Shown: positions 33,991-42,474, numbered from the stretch's first letter. The stretch: 64,000 nt of DNA from an uncultured Bacteroidales bacterium (GCA_900314925.1 OMXC01000012.1:1-64000); one strand, 5' to 3'. Program-made: numbers and translations. The notes: generated by a model from the sequence alone, not told the origin.

Positions 33991-35685
33991 TTATTTTTCT
34001 AATTGGTTGCGTAAATATTCTGTGCATTCCTCGAAGGTTTTGAAGGTGTGATTTTGCGGTACTACACCGGGGATGACCTTGTGGGTGGTCAGCATGTAGA
34101 GGGGCTGAGGCTGGATGATGGTCATGAGGACTTCGATGCCGCGGGCCTGGAGGTCTTTGACGGCTTCTTCCATGGCGTAGAGGCCGCTCTGGTCCATGAA
34201 GGAGACGAGGCGCATGCGGATGATGACGATTTTGGCGTCGGAGGGGACGGTGGACATGACCTCCTTGAACTTGTTGATGGTACCGAAGAAGATGGGACCG
34301 TTGAGGCGCTGGACGTATATTTTGTGTGCCACGGTGTCGGGCATGCCGTGCTCGTCGTCCCAGGGACTTTCTTTGTCGAAGTTGGTGAGTTCCTGGCTGC
34401 TGTAGCCGCCCTCGACAAGGTCGGAGGCGCGCTTCATGAAGAGGACGCAGGCTATGACCATGCCGATGCCGACGGCAGTGAGGAGGTCTACGAGGACGGT
34501 GACGAGGAAGACGACGATGAGTACGACAGCGTCGGCGCGTGGTATCTTGGGGAGGTCGCGGAAGCCGCGGAAGTCGATGATGCCGATGCCGACGGTGATG
34601 AGGATGCCTGCGAGGACGGAGAGAGGCACATACTGGACTATGGAGCCGATGCCGAGCATGATGGCGAGGAGGAGGAGTGCGTGGACCATGCCGGAGAGCT
34701 GTGTGCGGCCGCCGCTCTTGACGTTGACGACGGTGCGCATGGTGGCGCCGGCGCCGGGGAGGCCGCAGAAGAGGCCTGCGACGGCATTGCCTATGCCCTG
34801 CCCTATGAGTTCGCGGTTAGAGTTGTGCTTGGTCTTGGTGATGTTGTCGGCAACGACGGAGGTGAGGAGCGTGTCAATGGAGCCGAGGCCTGCGAGGGTG
34901 AGGCCTGGGACGATGGCGGCGACGAGGACGGCGCCCCAGTCGATGCCGGCGAGGGAGACGCCCTCTTTGGCGAAGAAGGGCATGGGGATGCCGGAGGGTA
35001 TCTTGCCGATGGTGGCTACGCCGTCCATATCGATGAAGATGGAGACGACGGTCATCACGATGAGAGCGACGAGGGTTGAGGGCACCTTCTTGGTCAGGAG
35101 GGGGAAGAGGTAGATGATGGCCACGGTGCCAAGGCCGAGGAGGAGTGCGGTGATGCTGGTGGAGGCCACCGCTTCGGGGAGGCCCAGGAGGAGGTCTATC
35201 ATGGAGCCGCCTTTGCTGGCGCCCACAAGGGGATAGAGCTGCTGGATGATGATGATGACGCCGATGCCGGACATGAAGCCGCTGAGGACGGGATAAGGGA
35301 TGTAGCGGACGTACTTGCCTATCTTGATGAGGCCGAAAAGTATCTGGAAGAGGCCGCAGAAGATGGCAGCGAGGGCCATGGAGAGGAGCACCTGTGAGAT
35401 GCTGCCGCCGGAGGCCGTCCAGGCGCCGGTGACGAGGGTGGCGGTGACGACGGTCATGGGGCCTGTGGGACCGGAGATCTGGCTGTGGGTGCCGCCGAAT
35501 AGGGCTGCGAAGAAGCCGAGGAGCATGGCGCCGGTGAGGCCGACATAGGCGCCGATGGAGGCTGCCGAGGGGTCGGAGACGCCGCTGAAGGCCTGTATGC
35601 CGAAGGCGAGGGCAAGGGGGAGGGCGACGATGCCGGCGGTGATGCCGCCGAAGAGGTCGCCTTTGAGGTTGCTGAAAAGTTTCAT
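33991..35685 (-). CDS. SulP family anion transporter with C-terminal STAS domain
   Basis: A 564-residue protein. The N-terminal ~410 residues form a SulP transporter core (about 12-14 TM segments) with the signature GLFGGTHSQISGPTGPMTVV-like region and SGFMSGIGVIIIIQQL. The C-terminal ~120 residues form a STAS domain (IVIIRMRLVSFMDQSGLYAMEEAVKDL). SulP proteins move sulfate, bicarbonate or dicarboxylates; the substrate cannot be read. The start codon is preceded within 10 nt by a heptamer array that would lie in its leader. Confidence 0.9.
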   Translation of the reverse strand: MKLFSNLKGDLFGGITAGIVALPLALAFGIQAFSGVSDPSAASIGAYVGLTGAMLLGFFAALFGGTHSQISGPTGPMTVVTATLVTGAWTASGGSISQVLLSMALAAIFCGLFQILFGLIKIGKYVRYIPYPVLSGFMSGIGVIIIIQQLYPLVGASKGGSMIDLLLGLPEAVASTSITALLLGLGTVAIIYLFPLLTKKVPSTLVALIVMTVVSIFIDMDGVATIGKIPSGIPMPFFAKEGVSLAGIDWGAVLVAAIVPGLTLAGLGSIDTLLTSVVADNITKTKHNSNRELIGQGIGNAVAGLFCGLPGAGATMRTVVNVKSGGRTQLSGMVHALLLLAIMLGIGSIVQYVPLSVLAGILITVGIGIIDFRGFRDLPKIPRADAVVLIVVFLVTVLVDLLTAVGIGMVIACVLFMKRASDLVEGGYSSQELTNFDKESPWDDEHGMPDTVAHKIYVQRLNGPIFFGTINKFKEVMSTVPSDAKIVIIRMRLVSFMDQSGLYAMEEAVKDLQARGIEVLMTIIQPQPLYMLTTHKVIPGVVPQNHTFKTFEECTEYLRNQLEK

Positions 35686-35694
35686 CAGGGTTTG

Positions 35695-35778
35695 AGGTTT
35701 AAGGTTTAAGGTTTAAGGTTTAAAGTTTAAGGTTTAATGGTTATTGTTTATCTCATTTTTCATTTCTCATTTCTCATC
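35695..35778. repeat. Two adjacent heptamer arrays of different family
   Basis: 35695-35736 holds six units of AGGTTTA; 35751-35778 holds four units of TCTCATT type and ends 1 nt before the stop codon of the PAP2 gene (35780). Two unrelated unit sequences thus lie 14 nt apart in one short spacer. Confidence 0.9.
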
Positions 35779-35779
35779 T

Positions 35780-36412
35780 TTACTCGAGGGTCCAGTAGAC
35801 GAGTGTGACGCTGAGGATGCCGAGACCGGCGCCGGCACATACGTCACCCAGCCAGTGGCGGTTGTTGTAGATGCGCATTAGTGCTACGGTTGTGGCGACG
35901 GCATAGCCCGCCACAGCAAGCCAGGGGTACTCTTCACCGTACTCGCGGCGCAGGATTTCGGCGCCGGTGAATGCCGTGAAGGTATGGCCGCTTGGGAAAC
36001 TGTTAAAGCGTGAGCCGTCGGGGCGTTGGACGGCGAGGCCGTACTTGAAAGCTGTAAGCCATCCGGCGCCAAGTAGGTAAGAACCGCCCTCGAGCATCAA
36101 GAGTCTGCCGAACGAGTGTTTGCCTTTGACGCCGCAGAGGTTGAGGGCAAGCGGGACGGCAGCCGGCAGATACTGTATGTAGTCGTCGAAGTGCAGCTTG
36201 GGATTGTGCGACGATACCACCTTGTCGCGCAGGGAGAGGGCTACACTGTTGGCGGCGGGGTTATAGGTGAAGATGGTTCCTGTGGCCATAAGCGCTGTCG
36301 CCGACAAGGCGGGCACCACCTCTAAACGCTGCAGGCGCAAGCCGGCGGTGTCCCACTGGCCATAGGCGCCGAGGGTGGCAGCGAGCAGAAATATGGTCAG
36401 AAGCTTTTTCAT
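35780..36412 (-). CDS. PAP2-family membrane phosphatase
   Basis: A 210-residue protein with a signal-like N-terminus (MKKLLTIFLLAATLGAYG) and several hydrophobic helices. PAP2 motifs: KYGLAVQRPDGSRF, FPSGHTFTAFTGAEI and MRIYNNRHWLGDVCAG. It probably dephosphorylates a lipid or other phosphate ester at the periplasmic side. It overlaps comB by 4 nt (36409-36412) and is the last gene of a four-gene overlapping operon. Different from the secreted class A enzyme at 11348. Confidence 0.87.
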   Translation of the reverse strand: MKKLLTIFLLAATLGAYGQWDTAGLRLQRLEVVPALSATALMATGTIFTYNPAANSVALSLRDKVVSSHNPKLHFDDYIQYLPAAVPLALNLCGVKGKHSFGRLLMLEGGSYLLGAGWLTAFKYGLAVQRPDGSRFNSFPSGHTFTAFTGAEILRREYGEEYPWLAVAGYAVATTVALMRIYNNRHWLGDVCAGAGLGILSVTLVYWTLE

Positions 36413-37119
36413 AGTGTGAGCATGCCGCCTTTAAGGACCGGGACCACAGGACAGGTGTCCTGCCGGAAGGCGAAGCTTACGTCGGCAGCTGCACCAAGAC
36501 CGTAGAGCCGGTGCACATGTGTGCAACGCTGGCAGTATTCGTACGGGGCGTCCTTGGCCACTTGCCAGAGGGCGAGGGCCATGTTGGCGGCGTCATTGGC
36601 AATCACGAGTTCTGCGGTCAGCGACCTCAGCTTTTCTATTATGGCCCCAGCGACGAGGGTGTCCTCGATGCAGAAGTCGTTCTGCCAGCCCGAACAGAGC
36701 AGGACGACGTCCATGTTCTCGCGTGAGAGGCGGTCACAGAGAGCCGAGAGGTTGGCAAAAGAGGCCACGAGGGTGAGGTCGGCATCGGCGGCACGGAGTA
36801 TGGAGACGGTGCCGTTGGTCGTGCTGTAGGCCAGCTTGATGCCTGTCATATCATTGCGCAGATATTCCGTCGGCGAGTTGCCGTATTCGGCATCGCCGAC
36901 CTTGCTGCCCCCACGTTCTGCGGCCACAAGGAACCCTTGCCGACGGAATTGGCCGATGCCCTCAAGGGTGTCGAGAGGGAGCACGGAAGAGCAACCGGCT
37001 TGAAAGGCCGCACAGACGGCGGTAGTGGCACGCAGGAGGTCTATGGCCACGGTGGCGTGATGTTCCTTGACGGTGCGGAAGGGGTACAAGGCAGGAGACA
37101 GGGAGACCTCTATCCTCAT
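36409..37119 (-). CDS. comB: ComB-like 2-phosphosulfolactate phosphatase
   Basis: A 236-residue member of the ComB family: TVAIDLLRATTAVCAAFQAG, AERGGSKV, YGNSPTEY, TTNGT and VVLLCSGWQNDFCIEDTLVAGAI. The characterised reaction is hydrolysis of 2-phosphosulfolactate to sulfolactate (coenzyme M biosynthesis in archaea). Homologues are scattered through bacteria without CoM, where the substrate is uncertain. No other CoM gene is nearby. Translationally coupled on both sides by ATGA overlaps. Confidence 0.85.
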   Translation of the reverse strand: MRIEVSLSPALYPFRTVKEHHATVAIDLLRATTAVCAAFQAGCSSVLPLDTLEGIGQFRRQGFLVAAERGGSKVGDAEYGNSPTEYLRNDMTGIKLAYSTTNGTVSILRAADADLTLVASFANLSALCDRLSRENMDVVLLCSGWQNDFCIEDTLVAGAIIEKLRSLTAELVIANDAANMALALWQVAKDAPYEYCQRCTHVHRLYGLGAAADVSFAFRQDTCPVVPVLKGGMLTL

Positions 37120-37874
37120 AGTTCTTCGTCTTTTAGCTGTTCCACGCTGCCGTCGCGACGGATGCGGAGGTTGAAGTATTCGGGATGCGGTTTGGCATAC
37201 TGCTCGGCCTCTTGACGACGGGCACGCTTGCCAGAGGGCAGGTCCTTGAGGACGTACTTGTTGAGGATTTCCACCAGACGGCAGCGCTGGGCTGTCTCAA
37301 GGTCGCAGCCATACTGCTCGGCGAACTCAAGGTCTGCCTTGAGGGGCTTGGGGTTGCCTTTGAAGTCGGTGGGAAGTATCTTTGTAGCGTTGACGTGCAC
37401 ATGAAACAGCTCCATGCCGTTGTGGGTTGAACGCAACACATATTCAGCCTCCACGCTCCATGAATTGAAGGTGTGCGACCAGTTGAGCAGGTCTATGAAG
37501 AGCACGGCATCGATGCCGAGATCGGTGTGCAGGTCTGTAATGTTATCGTTGCGCAACTGCTTGCCGGTACGTGTCTCGGTGGCGGCGACCTGAGCCGATG
37601 CCAGAGGGCCAAGCACATAGTACCCGAGGCTTGTCAGCGGGTCGGTGGCGGTGAGGTATAGCTGCCGGGAAGCGATGTTGAGCGATGCGTTGTAGATGGA
37701 ATCGCTGGTCTCGCGCACGGCACGCCGCATAGAGACGTCGTTGAGCGGAGCGACATAAATGACAGAAGGTTCTTGCTGGTAAAGCTCGTTGTAGCGCGCC
37801 AGCCTTTTCTCACCTTTGCATGACAAGAGCAGCATAGGGAGGACAAGCAACAGAAGAATGCGGGTGTTCTTCAT
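37116..37874 (-). CDS. DUF799 / GNA1162-like lipoprotein
   Basis: A 252-residue lipoprotein (MKNTRILLLLVLPMLLLSC, lipid-modified Cys19). The body resembles DUF799/GNA1162: SVIYVAPLNDVSMRRAV, SLGYYVLGPLASAQ, DLGIDAVLFIDLLNWSHTFNSW. In proteobacteria these proteins usually sit with a CsgG-like pore protein and a DUF4810 lipoprotein. Here the DUF4810-like partner is directly upstream (4-nt overlap), but no CsgG-like gene is in the window. Confidence 0.8.
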   Translation of the reverse strand: MKNTRILLLLVLPMLLLSCKGEKRLARYNELYQQEPSVIYVAPLNDVSMRRAVRETSDSIYNASLNIASRQLYLTATDPLTSLGYYVLGPLASAQVAATETRTGKQLRNDNITDLHTDLGIDAVLFIDLLNWSHTFNSWSVEAEYVLRSTHNGMELFHVHVNATKILPTDFKGNPKPLKADLEFAEQYGCDLETAQRCRLVEILNKYVLKDLPSGKRARRQEAEQYAKPHPEYFNLRIRRDGSVEQLKDEEL

Positions 37875-38695
37875 TGTTGCGCCTCCTTTCCCTTCTGCTT
37901 TTGAGCCTTGCGCTCTTCTGCCCGGCGCTGTTTCTCGGCGTCGCGCTGTTTGGCTTTTTCCTTAGCCAGACGCTTTTTCTCTTTATCGGCTTCTTTCTTG
38001 GCCTTCTCTTTCTCCTTCTTGGCTTTCTTCTTGTCGGCTTTTGCCTGCTTGCGGGCATCTATTTTGGCCTGTTTGGCAGCGGCTATGGAGTCGGCTGCGG
38101 CCTTGCGCTGCAGTTCGGCTTGGCGCTGCTCCTGGAACAGGAGTTCCCGTTTCTGGTTTGCCGTGAGGCGTATGGGGTACTGGACGGAGTCGACAGGGGT
38201 CTGCATCATGACGCGGACGCTGTCGGTGCTGTCGATGACGGAAGCTATATGAGGGAGCGGTTGCAAGGCGGTGACGCTGTCGTAGGCCCACGCCTGCAGC
38301 TTGAGGATGTCGGCCGTGTCGTGAGTGCCGGCGAGGGTGTCGCCTACCATGTCCGGGAGGAGGCGTTCCTTGATACGACGCACAAGCAGACGGCTTTCCG
38401 GAAAGGCCTTTGCCTCTGCGTTGAGCATGCGGCAGGCCTCGCCGTCGTGGCCCATGAGTGCCAGAGCGACGCCATATTCGGCATACATACCTGGGTGCAG
38501 GGTGTCCGCCTTGACGGCTGTGTTGAGGTTAACGGCATGTGCTGAAGCAAGATTGTAGAGGGACTGGTAAGTACTGTTGGTCTGATAGTCGAGCATGGCG
38601 GCACGCGGTGTACCGACGAAACGACCGGAGCATGCTGTCAGCACCATGGCTGCGAGCATGCAGCAGCATAACCTGATATGCAGTTTCCTTTGCAT
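37871..38695 (-). CDS. DUF4810-like lipoprotein with long basic-acidic C-terminal tail
   Basis: A 274-residue lipoprotein (lipobox LTAC, Cys22). Residues 40-115 resemble DUF4810 (GMYAEYGVALALMGHDGEACRMLNAEAKAFPESRLLVRRIKE, a TPR-like pair). The last ~100 residues form a highly charged alanine/lysine/glutamate/arginine coiled-coil-like tail not expected in the family. It is first in the lipoprotein-comB-PAP2 operon and starts about 23 nt downstream of the rnpB 3-prime end. Its first ~50 nt resemble the start of the unrelated gene at 43934. Confidence 0.75.
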   Translation of the reverse strand: MQRKLHIRLCCCMLAAMVLTACSGRFVGTPRAAMLDYQTNSTYQSLYNLASAHAVNLNTAVKADTLHPGMYAEYGVALALMGHDGEACRMLNAEAKAFPESRLLVRRIKERLLPDMVGDTLAGTHDTADILKLQAWAYDSVTALQPLPHIASVIDSTDSVRVMMQTPVDSVQYPIRLTANQKRELLFQEQRQAELQRKAAADSIAAAKQAKIDARKQAKADKKKAKKEKEKAKKEADKEKKRLAKEKAKQRDAEKQRRAEERKAQKQKGKEAQQ

Positions 38696-38705
38696 TGCTT
38701 TGTGC
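38661..38705. repeat. 5-prime gene segment shared with 43900-43943
   Basis: CAGCAGCATAACCTGATAT is identical at 38661-38679 and 43900-43918, and the next ~25 nt differ at only a few positions. It covers the start codon and first codons of two genes with otherwise unrelated products. Confidence 0.75.
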
Positions 38706-38717
38706 TTCTATAACAAA

Positions 38718-39198
38718 AATGGCAAGGACCTATAAGCCGGGTTCTGTCGTGTTCTATCATCAATCTACTGCCGCCGTCGCCGACGGCCTCTATCAACCTA
38801 CCCCCCGATAATGCGGGCGAGCCTGCCCGCTGCCTTGCGGCCTATCGGTATATTTGGTCTTTCAGCCCATGAGGCTTGCCATCGTGCCCGTCGCCGGAAC
38901 ACGTCGTGGGCTCTTACCCCGCGTTTTCACCCTTACCTTTCTGAGGGGGGCAGGTTACTGGTTATGGGTTATGGAGATTGGGCGAGGTTGTTACACACAG
39001 TGTTGAACAATCGTCCATAACCAATAACCTATAACCAATAACCTTTCCTCTCTCGAAAGGCGGTATTGTCTCTGTGGCGCTTTCTGTGGCCATTCGGTTA
39101 CCCTTATGGTCCCTTCCCGTTAGGAAGCATGGTGGCTCGTGCTGCCCGGACTTTCCTCTCGGCACAAAAGGCCCAGCGATAGAACGGTCCATGCCATT
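38718..39198 (-). ncRNA. rnpB: RNase P RNA (bacterial type A) with heptamer-repeat insertion in P12
   Basis: The catalytic RNA of RNase P, which matures tRNA 5-prime ends. On the minus strand the hallmark segments appear in order: GAGAGGAAAGTCCGGGC near the 5-prime end, ACAGAAAGCG, GGTAAGGGTGAAA, GGTAAGAGCCCAC, GGCAAGCC, GACCAAATA and the 3-prime ACGACAGAACCCGGCTTAT. P1 pairs AATGGCATGGACC with GGTCCTTGCCATT with one mismatch. At about 480 nt it is much longer than the E. coli RNA (377 nt). The excess lies in the P12 region (about 38950-39048), where two opposed heptamer arrays form a long stem. Confidence 0.95.
38953..39043. repeat. Opposed heptamer arrays inside rnpB
   Basis: 38953-38973 holds three units (GGTTACT, GGTTATG, GGTTATG); 39016-39043 holds four complementary-type units (CATAACC, AATAACC, TATAACC, AATAACC). 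Together they can pair as a hairpin. The same unit variants occur after ilvE at 54572-54599. Confidence 0.9.
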
Positions 39199-39209
39199 AT
39201 TTCAGATTG

Positions 39210-39244
39210 CAAAATTACTATTTTTTTTTCATATAGAGCGCAAA
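39210..39244 (-). promoter_or_regulatory. rnpB promoter
   Basis: On the minus strand TAATTTTG (39210-39217) lies 12 nt upstream of the inferred RNA start; a TTTG lies at 39241-39244 (23-nt gap). The sequence around it (TATATGAAAAAA between the boxes) closely matches the region upstream of the 43934 gene. Confidence 0.7.
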
Positions 39245-39255
39245 ATGTGGTAAAT

Positions 39256-39290
39256 AAATAAAGCCGACGATATGCACCGTCGGCTTATTC
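39256..39290. terminator. Terminator between rnpB promoter and the CHU_C gene
   Basis: AAGCCGAC (39261-39268) and GTCGGCTT (39279-39286) form a stem with a 10-nt loop. It is flanked on the minus strand by TTTATTTA, fitting termination of the 39328 gene just before the rnpB promoter. Confidence 0.75.
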
Positions 39291-39327
39291 GCTGAATATA
39301 TGTCATTTCCGCAAAAACAAATACGGG

Positions 39328-40179
39328 CTACCAGACGACGGTGACCGTGCCTGCTTGACGGTGGGAAGAGCCATCGGTGCCACGAAATGTGGCAACCCAG
39401 ACATAGGCGCCCTGCGGTACAGTGGTACCGTCGTGGGTAGCATCCCATACTTCGTTGATGTCGCTGCTCTTGAAAAGGAGACGTCCGCCGCGGTTGTAGA
39501 TATGAATCCGGAAATCACTGACCGTTGAGGATGCAACGACTTTGAAGACACGGTTTTCGGCCACGTCACCATTTGGTGTTATGATATTAGGGGCCCACAG
39601 TATGTTGTCGACTTGGTAGGGAACGGGGTCGGCTCCGCCGACTTTTGCCGAGGATGCGTTCGCGACAGCTTGGGTCTCCTGCACGACATAAGGAGTGTCA
39701 GGTTCGGCTGTTATTACAGGAGTGTCCTGCATTGGGTTGACGGGAGTTGCAGCCGGCTGACGAACGGTGTTTTCGGCGGGATTGGCGTCGGTCACAGGTT
39801 CGACAACCTCTGGCACAACAGCCTGCGGTTGAAGCAACGGCATTGACTCCTCTGCAACAAGCTTGCCTACGGCTTTTACAGCAGGTTCTGCTTGAAGGGC
39901 ATCCTCGGGTTCGACAGCGGGTGAGGCTTCTGCGTTGTGTATTGCGTGTTGAGGGGTGACTTGACTGGCAATACGGTCATTGCGCACAGAACTCTGCTCA
40001 TTGACGGATGGCGACGTAGTATCTTTGACTGTCGACAAGACGACAACAAGAGCCACAGACACTGAGACAAAAGCCACAGTGGCGATGCGTAATATCCGAC
40101 GCACACGAAGGCGGCGATGTACGGCGTCAAACAGGCCTTCGTCGGGTTTTACTTGATAGTCTTTCCAGTTGTTGTTCAT
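39328..40179 (-). CDS. Anti-sigma-like single-TM protein with gliding-motility (CHU_C-type) C-terminal domain
   Basis: A 283-residue protein. A short cytosolic N-terminus (WKDYQVKPDEGLFDAVHRRL) precedes one TM helix (about 28-50). A ~130-residue Pro/Ala/Val/Glu-rich extracytoplasmic linker leads to a C-terminal domain with CHU_C features (NIITPNGDVAENRVFKV, IHIYNRGGRLLF, WDATHDG, PQGAYVW). The gene overlaps the ECF sigma stop by 1 nt, the classic place for an anti-sigma factor. CHU_C domains normally direct T9SS export, which is hard to reconcile with a TM-anchored topology, so here it may be a sensor. Role inferred. Confidence 0.72.
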   Translation of the reverse strand: MNNNWKDYQVKPDEGLFDAVHRRLRVRRILRIATVAFVSVSVALVVVLSTVKDTTSPSVNEQSSVRNDRIASQVTPQHAIHNAEASPAVEPEDALQAEPAVKAVGKLVAEESMPLLQPQAVVPEVVEPVTDANPAENTVRQPAATPVNPMQDTPVITAEPDTPYVVQETQAVANASSAKVGGADPVPYQVDNILWAPNIITPNGDVAENRVFKVVASSTVSDFRIHIYNRGGRLLFKSSDINEVWDATHDGTTVPQGAYVWVATFRGTDGSSHRQAGTVTVVW

Positions 40180-40703
40180 TATAATGTACTTTTATTCTCC
40201 AAATAGAGACGCATTTTTTTACGGGCTTTGCATAGTGCCACACGGACAGCCGACTCGCTGCAATTCATTTTGCCGGCAGCTTCGGCAATTGGCAGCTCTT
40301 CAACACAGAGGAGGTTGAACGCCATGCGCTGTGCCGGTGAGATGACGGAGAGTGCTTTGACAATATCTTCCATTGTATAGGGCAGCTCGTCATAATCATT
40401 GTCGACATAGTCATCCATTTCCTGCAAAACAGTGTGCCGCGAACGACGATAGTATTGTATGCACGTGTTGACCATGATGTTGTATGTCCAGGAGCGAAGC
40501 TTCTGAGGATCGCGCAAAGCACCAATACGCTCATAGACCTTGACGAAACCGTCTTGCAGAAGGTCTCTGGCCTCGTCACGGTCAGCAGTGTACCTGTAGC
40601 AGACGCCCATGGCCATCGGTGCGAGCTCATCGTAGAGCGCCCGTTGGGCGTTGGCATTGCGACGACGACACCCTTCAACTATCTGTGCATAACTCATGCT
40701 CAT
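40179..40703 (-). CDS. ECF RNA polymerase sigma factor
   Basis: A 174-residue protein. Sigma-70 region 2 is visible (AQRALYDELAPMAMGVCYRYTADRDEARDLLQDGFVKVYERI and the RSWTYNIMVNTCIQYYRR promoter-melting segment), as is region 4 with a helix-turn-helix (SPAQRMAFNLLCVEELPIAEAAGKMNCSESAVRVALCKARKKMR). There is no region 1 or 3. It is coupled to the downstream TM protein, its probable regulator. The regulon is unknown. Confidence 0.9.
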   Translation of the reverse strand: MSMSYAQIVEGCRRRNANAQRALYDELAPMAMGVCYRYTADRDEARDLLQDGFVKVYERIGALRDPQKLRSWTYNIMVNTCIQYYRRSRHTVLQEMDDYVDNDYDELPYTMEDIVKALSVISPAQRMAFNLLCVEELPIAEAAGKMNCSESAVRVALCKARKKMRLYLENKSTL

Positions 40704-40723
40704 CGGTGCGTAGACGCAGCAGG

Positions 40724-41416
40724 TTAGTTATTGTTACCGTGATTAACTTTATTTAACACACAATCCTCAACAACGGCTATACCATCTTCGACACGGAACC
40801 TGACCTCCCATCTGTCAAACGGCATTGAGTACAATCGCTGTGGGTCATCTTGATAATGAGGACGTGGATCCAAAGCAATGGTGTCTCGCAGCGGATCATG
40901 CAAAGCAGCGGGCAACAGCTTCAGCAGCCGGTCGGGTATACTAACAGCCAAAGACCGCTCTGGTGCCTGCTGCGCAAAGCCGCCACGAGCTTCGGGATGA
41001 CTGTCGGCATAAGGGATATATGGCTTGATGTCATATATCGGTGTGCCATCAACAATATCGGCACCAGCAATGTAAAGCTGTGGGGCATCGTCTGTTTCTG
41101 TGTCGACACGAAGCAGACGCACCGACGAGAGTCCCAATGGGTTAGGGCGGAAAGGGCTTCTTGTGGCGAACACACCCATTCGCTTGTTGCCACCAAGACG
41201 CGGAGGCCTGACAGTAGGGCTCCATCTTTCGCGCTCGGCAAGATGGAATCCCCATATCAGCCAAATATAGTCAAACTCCTCCAGGCCACGCACAGTTTCC
41301 AATACACGAAACTCTTTCTCGAAGACTATTCTGGCCTCGACATTGACGAGGCCAGCCTGTCGCGGCACACCGAACTTGCTTTTATATACTGACTCTATGT
41401 GAGCGATCTGCTTCAT
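40724..41416 (-). CDS. trmO: TrmO, tRNA N6-threonylcarbamoyladenosine methyltransferase
   Basis: A 230-residue TsaA/YaeB-family protein that methylates t6A37 of tRNA using SAM. Start set at 41416 (MKQIAHIESVYKSKFGVPRQ), which overlaps the aldo/keto reductase stop by 4 nt. Motifs: PRQ, GLEEFDYIWLIWGFH, GVFATRSPFRPNPLGLSSVRL (SAM-binding beta-barrel) and PIYDIKPYIPYAD. The C-terminal third is the family extension. Ends 20 nt before the ECF sigma gene. Confidence 0.93.
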   Translation of the reverse strand: MKQIAHIESVYKSKFGVPRQAGLVNVEARIVFEKEFRVLETVRGLEEFDYIWLIWGFHLAERERWSPTVRPPRLGGNKRMGVFATRSPFRPNPLGLSSVRLLRVDTETDDAPQLYIAGADIVDGTPIYDIKPYIPYADSHPEARGGFAQQAPERSLAVSIPDRLLKLLPAALHDPLRDTIALDPRPHYQDDPQRLYSMPFDRWEVRFRVEDGIAVVEDCVLNKVNHGNNN

Positions 41417-42450
41417 AGACCAAGCTCGCCAGCTTGCTTTCTTGCCCATAAATCACGGAAATCGACAAGGTTCTGCCTTAGGAGGTTGGGGGTATCGAGA
41501 CCATAAGGGCAGTGCTGCACACAATGGTTGCAATGCAAGCAGCCCTCTATTTGCTCCATCTTCTCATGCCATTCTTCTGTGAGATAGACGCTGTAAGGGG
41601 CACGGCGGAGGAAGAGCGACATGCGGTTGCAATCCTGTATCTGGATGCCTGCCGGGCAAGGCTGGCAGTAGCCGCAACCACGGCAGAAATTACCACATAA
41701 CTCACGGCGGTCTTTTTCAATACGCGCGCGCATCTCATCTGTGAGCACCGGAGGGTTTTCTTGATAGGAGAGCCACTCGTCGAGTTCACTCTCTCGCTGT
41801 ATACCCCAAATGGGAGCCACGTGGTCATACTGAGCCAGCCAGGCATAAGCAGTGGCAGAGTCGCTGATGAGACCGCCACTGAGCCCTTTCATGGCGATAA
41901 AACCCATACCATGCTCACGGGTAAGACGAACAATATCCAGATCCTCATCAGAGGCAAGATAGCTGAACGGGTACTGGAGAGTCTCGTAGAGGCCACTCTC
42001 AATGGCCTCTATGGCGACTTTCTGTCTGTGGTTGGTTATGCCGATATGGAGAACCTTGCCTTGTCGCACCGCTTCCTGCATTGCCTCATACAATCCACTG
42101 CCGTCGCCGGGCTTGGGGCAGAAGGCCGGGTTATGGAACTGGTAAAGATCCACATAATCTGTCCGTAACAGGGTGAGACTCGTCTCAAGGTCTCGCCAAA
42201 AACCCTCTGCTGTGGTGGCACCGGTCTTGGTGCTTATAATGACATCGCCACGACGCCCCTCAAGAGCCACACCGAGTTTCTCCTCACTGTCGGTATAGAA
42301 ACGCGCTGTATCAAAGTAATACATACCTCCATCCAGAGCGCGGCGAACCAGTTTCACGGCATCAGCCTGGCTGATGCGCTGTATCGGCAAAGCGCCGAAA
42401 CCATTGCGTGGCACCACAAGGCCACTTCTGCCAAGTGTTATTTTCTGCAT
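41413..42450 (-). CDS. Aldo/keto reductase with C-terminal 4Fe-4S domain
   Basis: A 345-residue protein, start set at 42450 (MQKITLGRSGLVVP); the longer frame enters a repeat. The AKR barrel motifs MYYFDTARFYTDSEEKLG (Asp/Tyr) and STKTG (Lys) are visible. The C-terminus has a ferredoxin-like pair of Cys clusters (CGNFCRGCGYCQPCP and CLHCNHCVQHCP). Such proteins are oxidoreductases of unknown substrate, common in anaerobes. Confidence 0.88.
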   Translation of the reverse strand: MQKITLGRSGLVVPRNGFGALPIQRISQADAVKLVRRALDGGMYYFDTARFYTDSEEKLGVALEGRRGDVIISTKTGATTAEGFWRDLETSLTLLRTDYVDLYQFHNPAFCPKPGDGSGLYEAMQEAVRQGKVLHIGITNHRQKVAIEAIESGLYETLQYPFSYLASDEDLDIVRLTREHGMGFIAMKGLSGGLISDSATAYAWLAQYDHVAPIWGIQRESELDEWLSYQENPPVLTDEMRARIEKDRRELCGNFCRGCGYCQPCPAGIQIQDCNRMSLFLRRAPYSVYLTEEWHEKMEQIEGCLHCNHCVQHCPYGLDTPNLLRQNLVDFRDLWARKQAGELGL

Positions 42451-42474
42451 ATTGTTTCTGTTATTCTTTAGGGT

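Noticed and set aside
38811..39192. Short open frames inside the rnpB region
   Set aside because: The region is explained by RNase P RNA with conserved core segments; the frames have no protein features.
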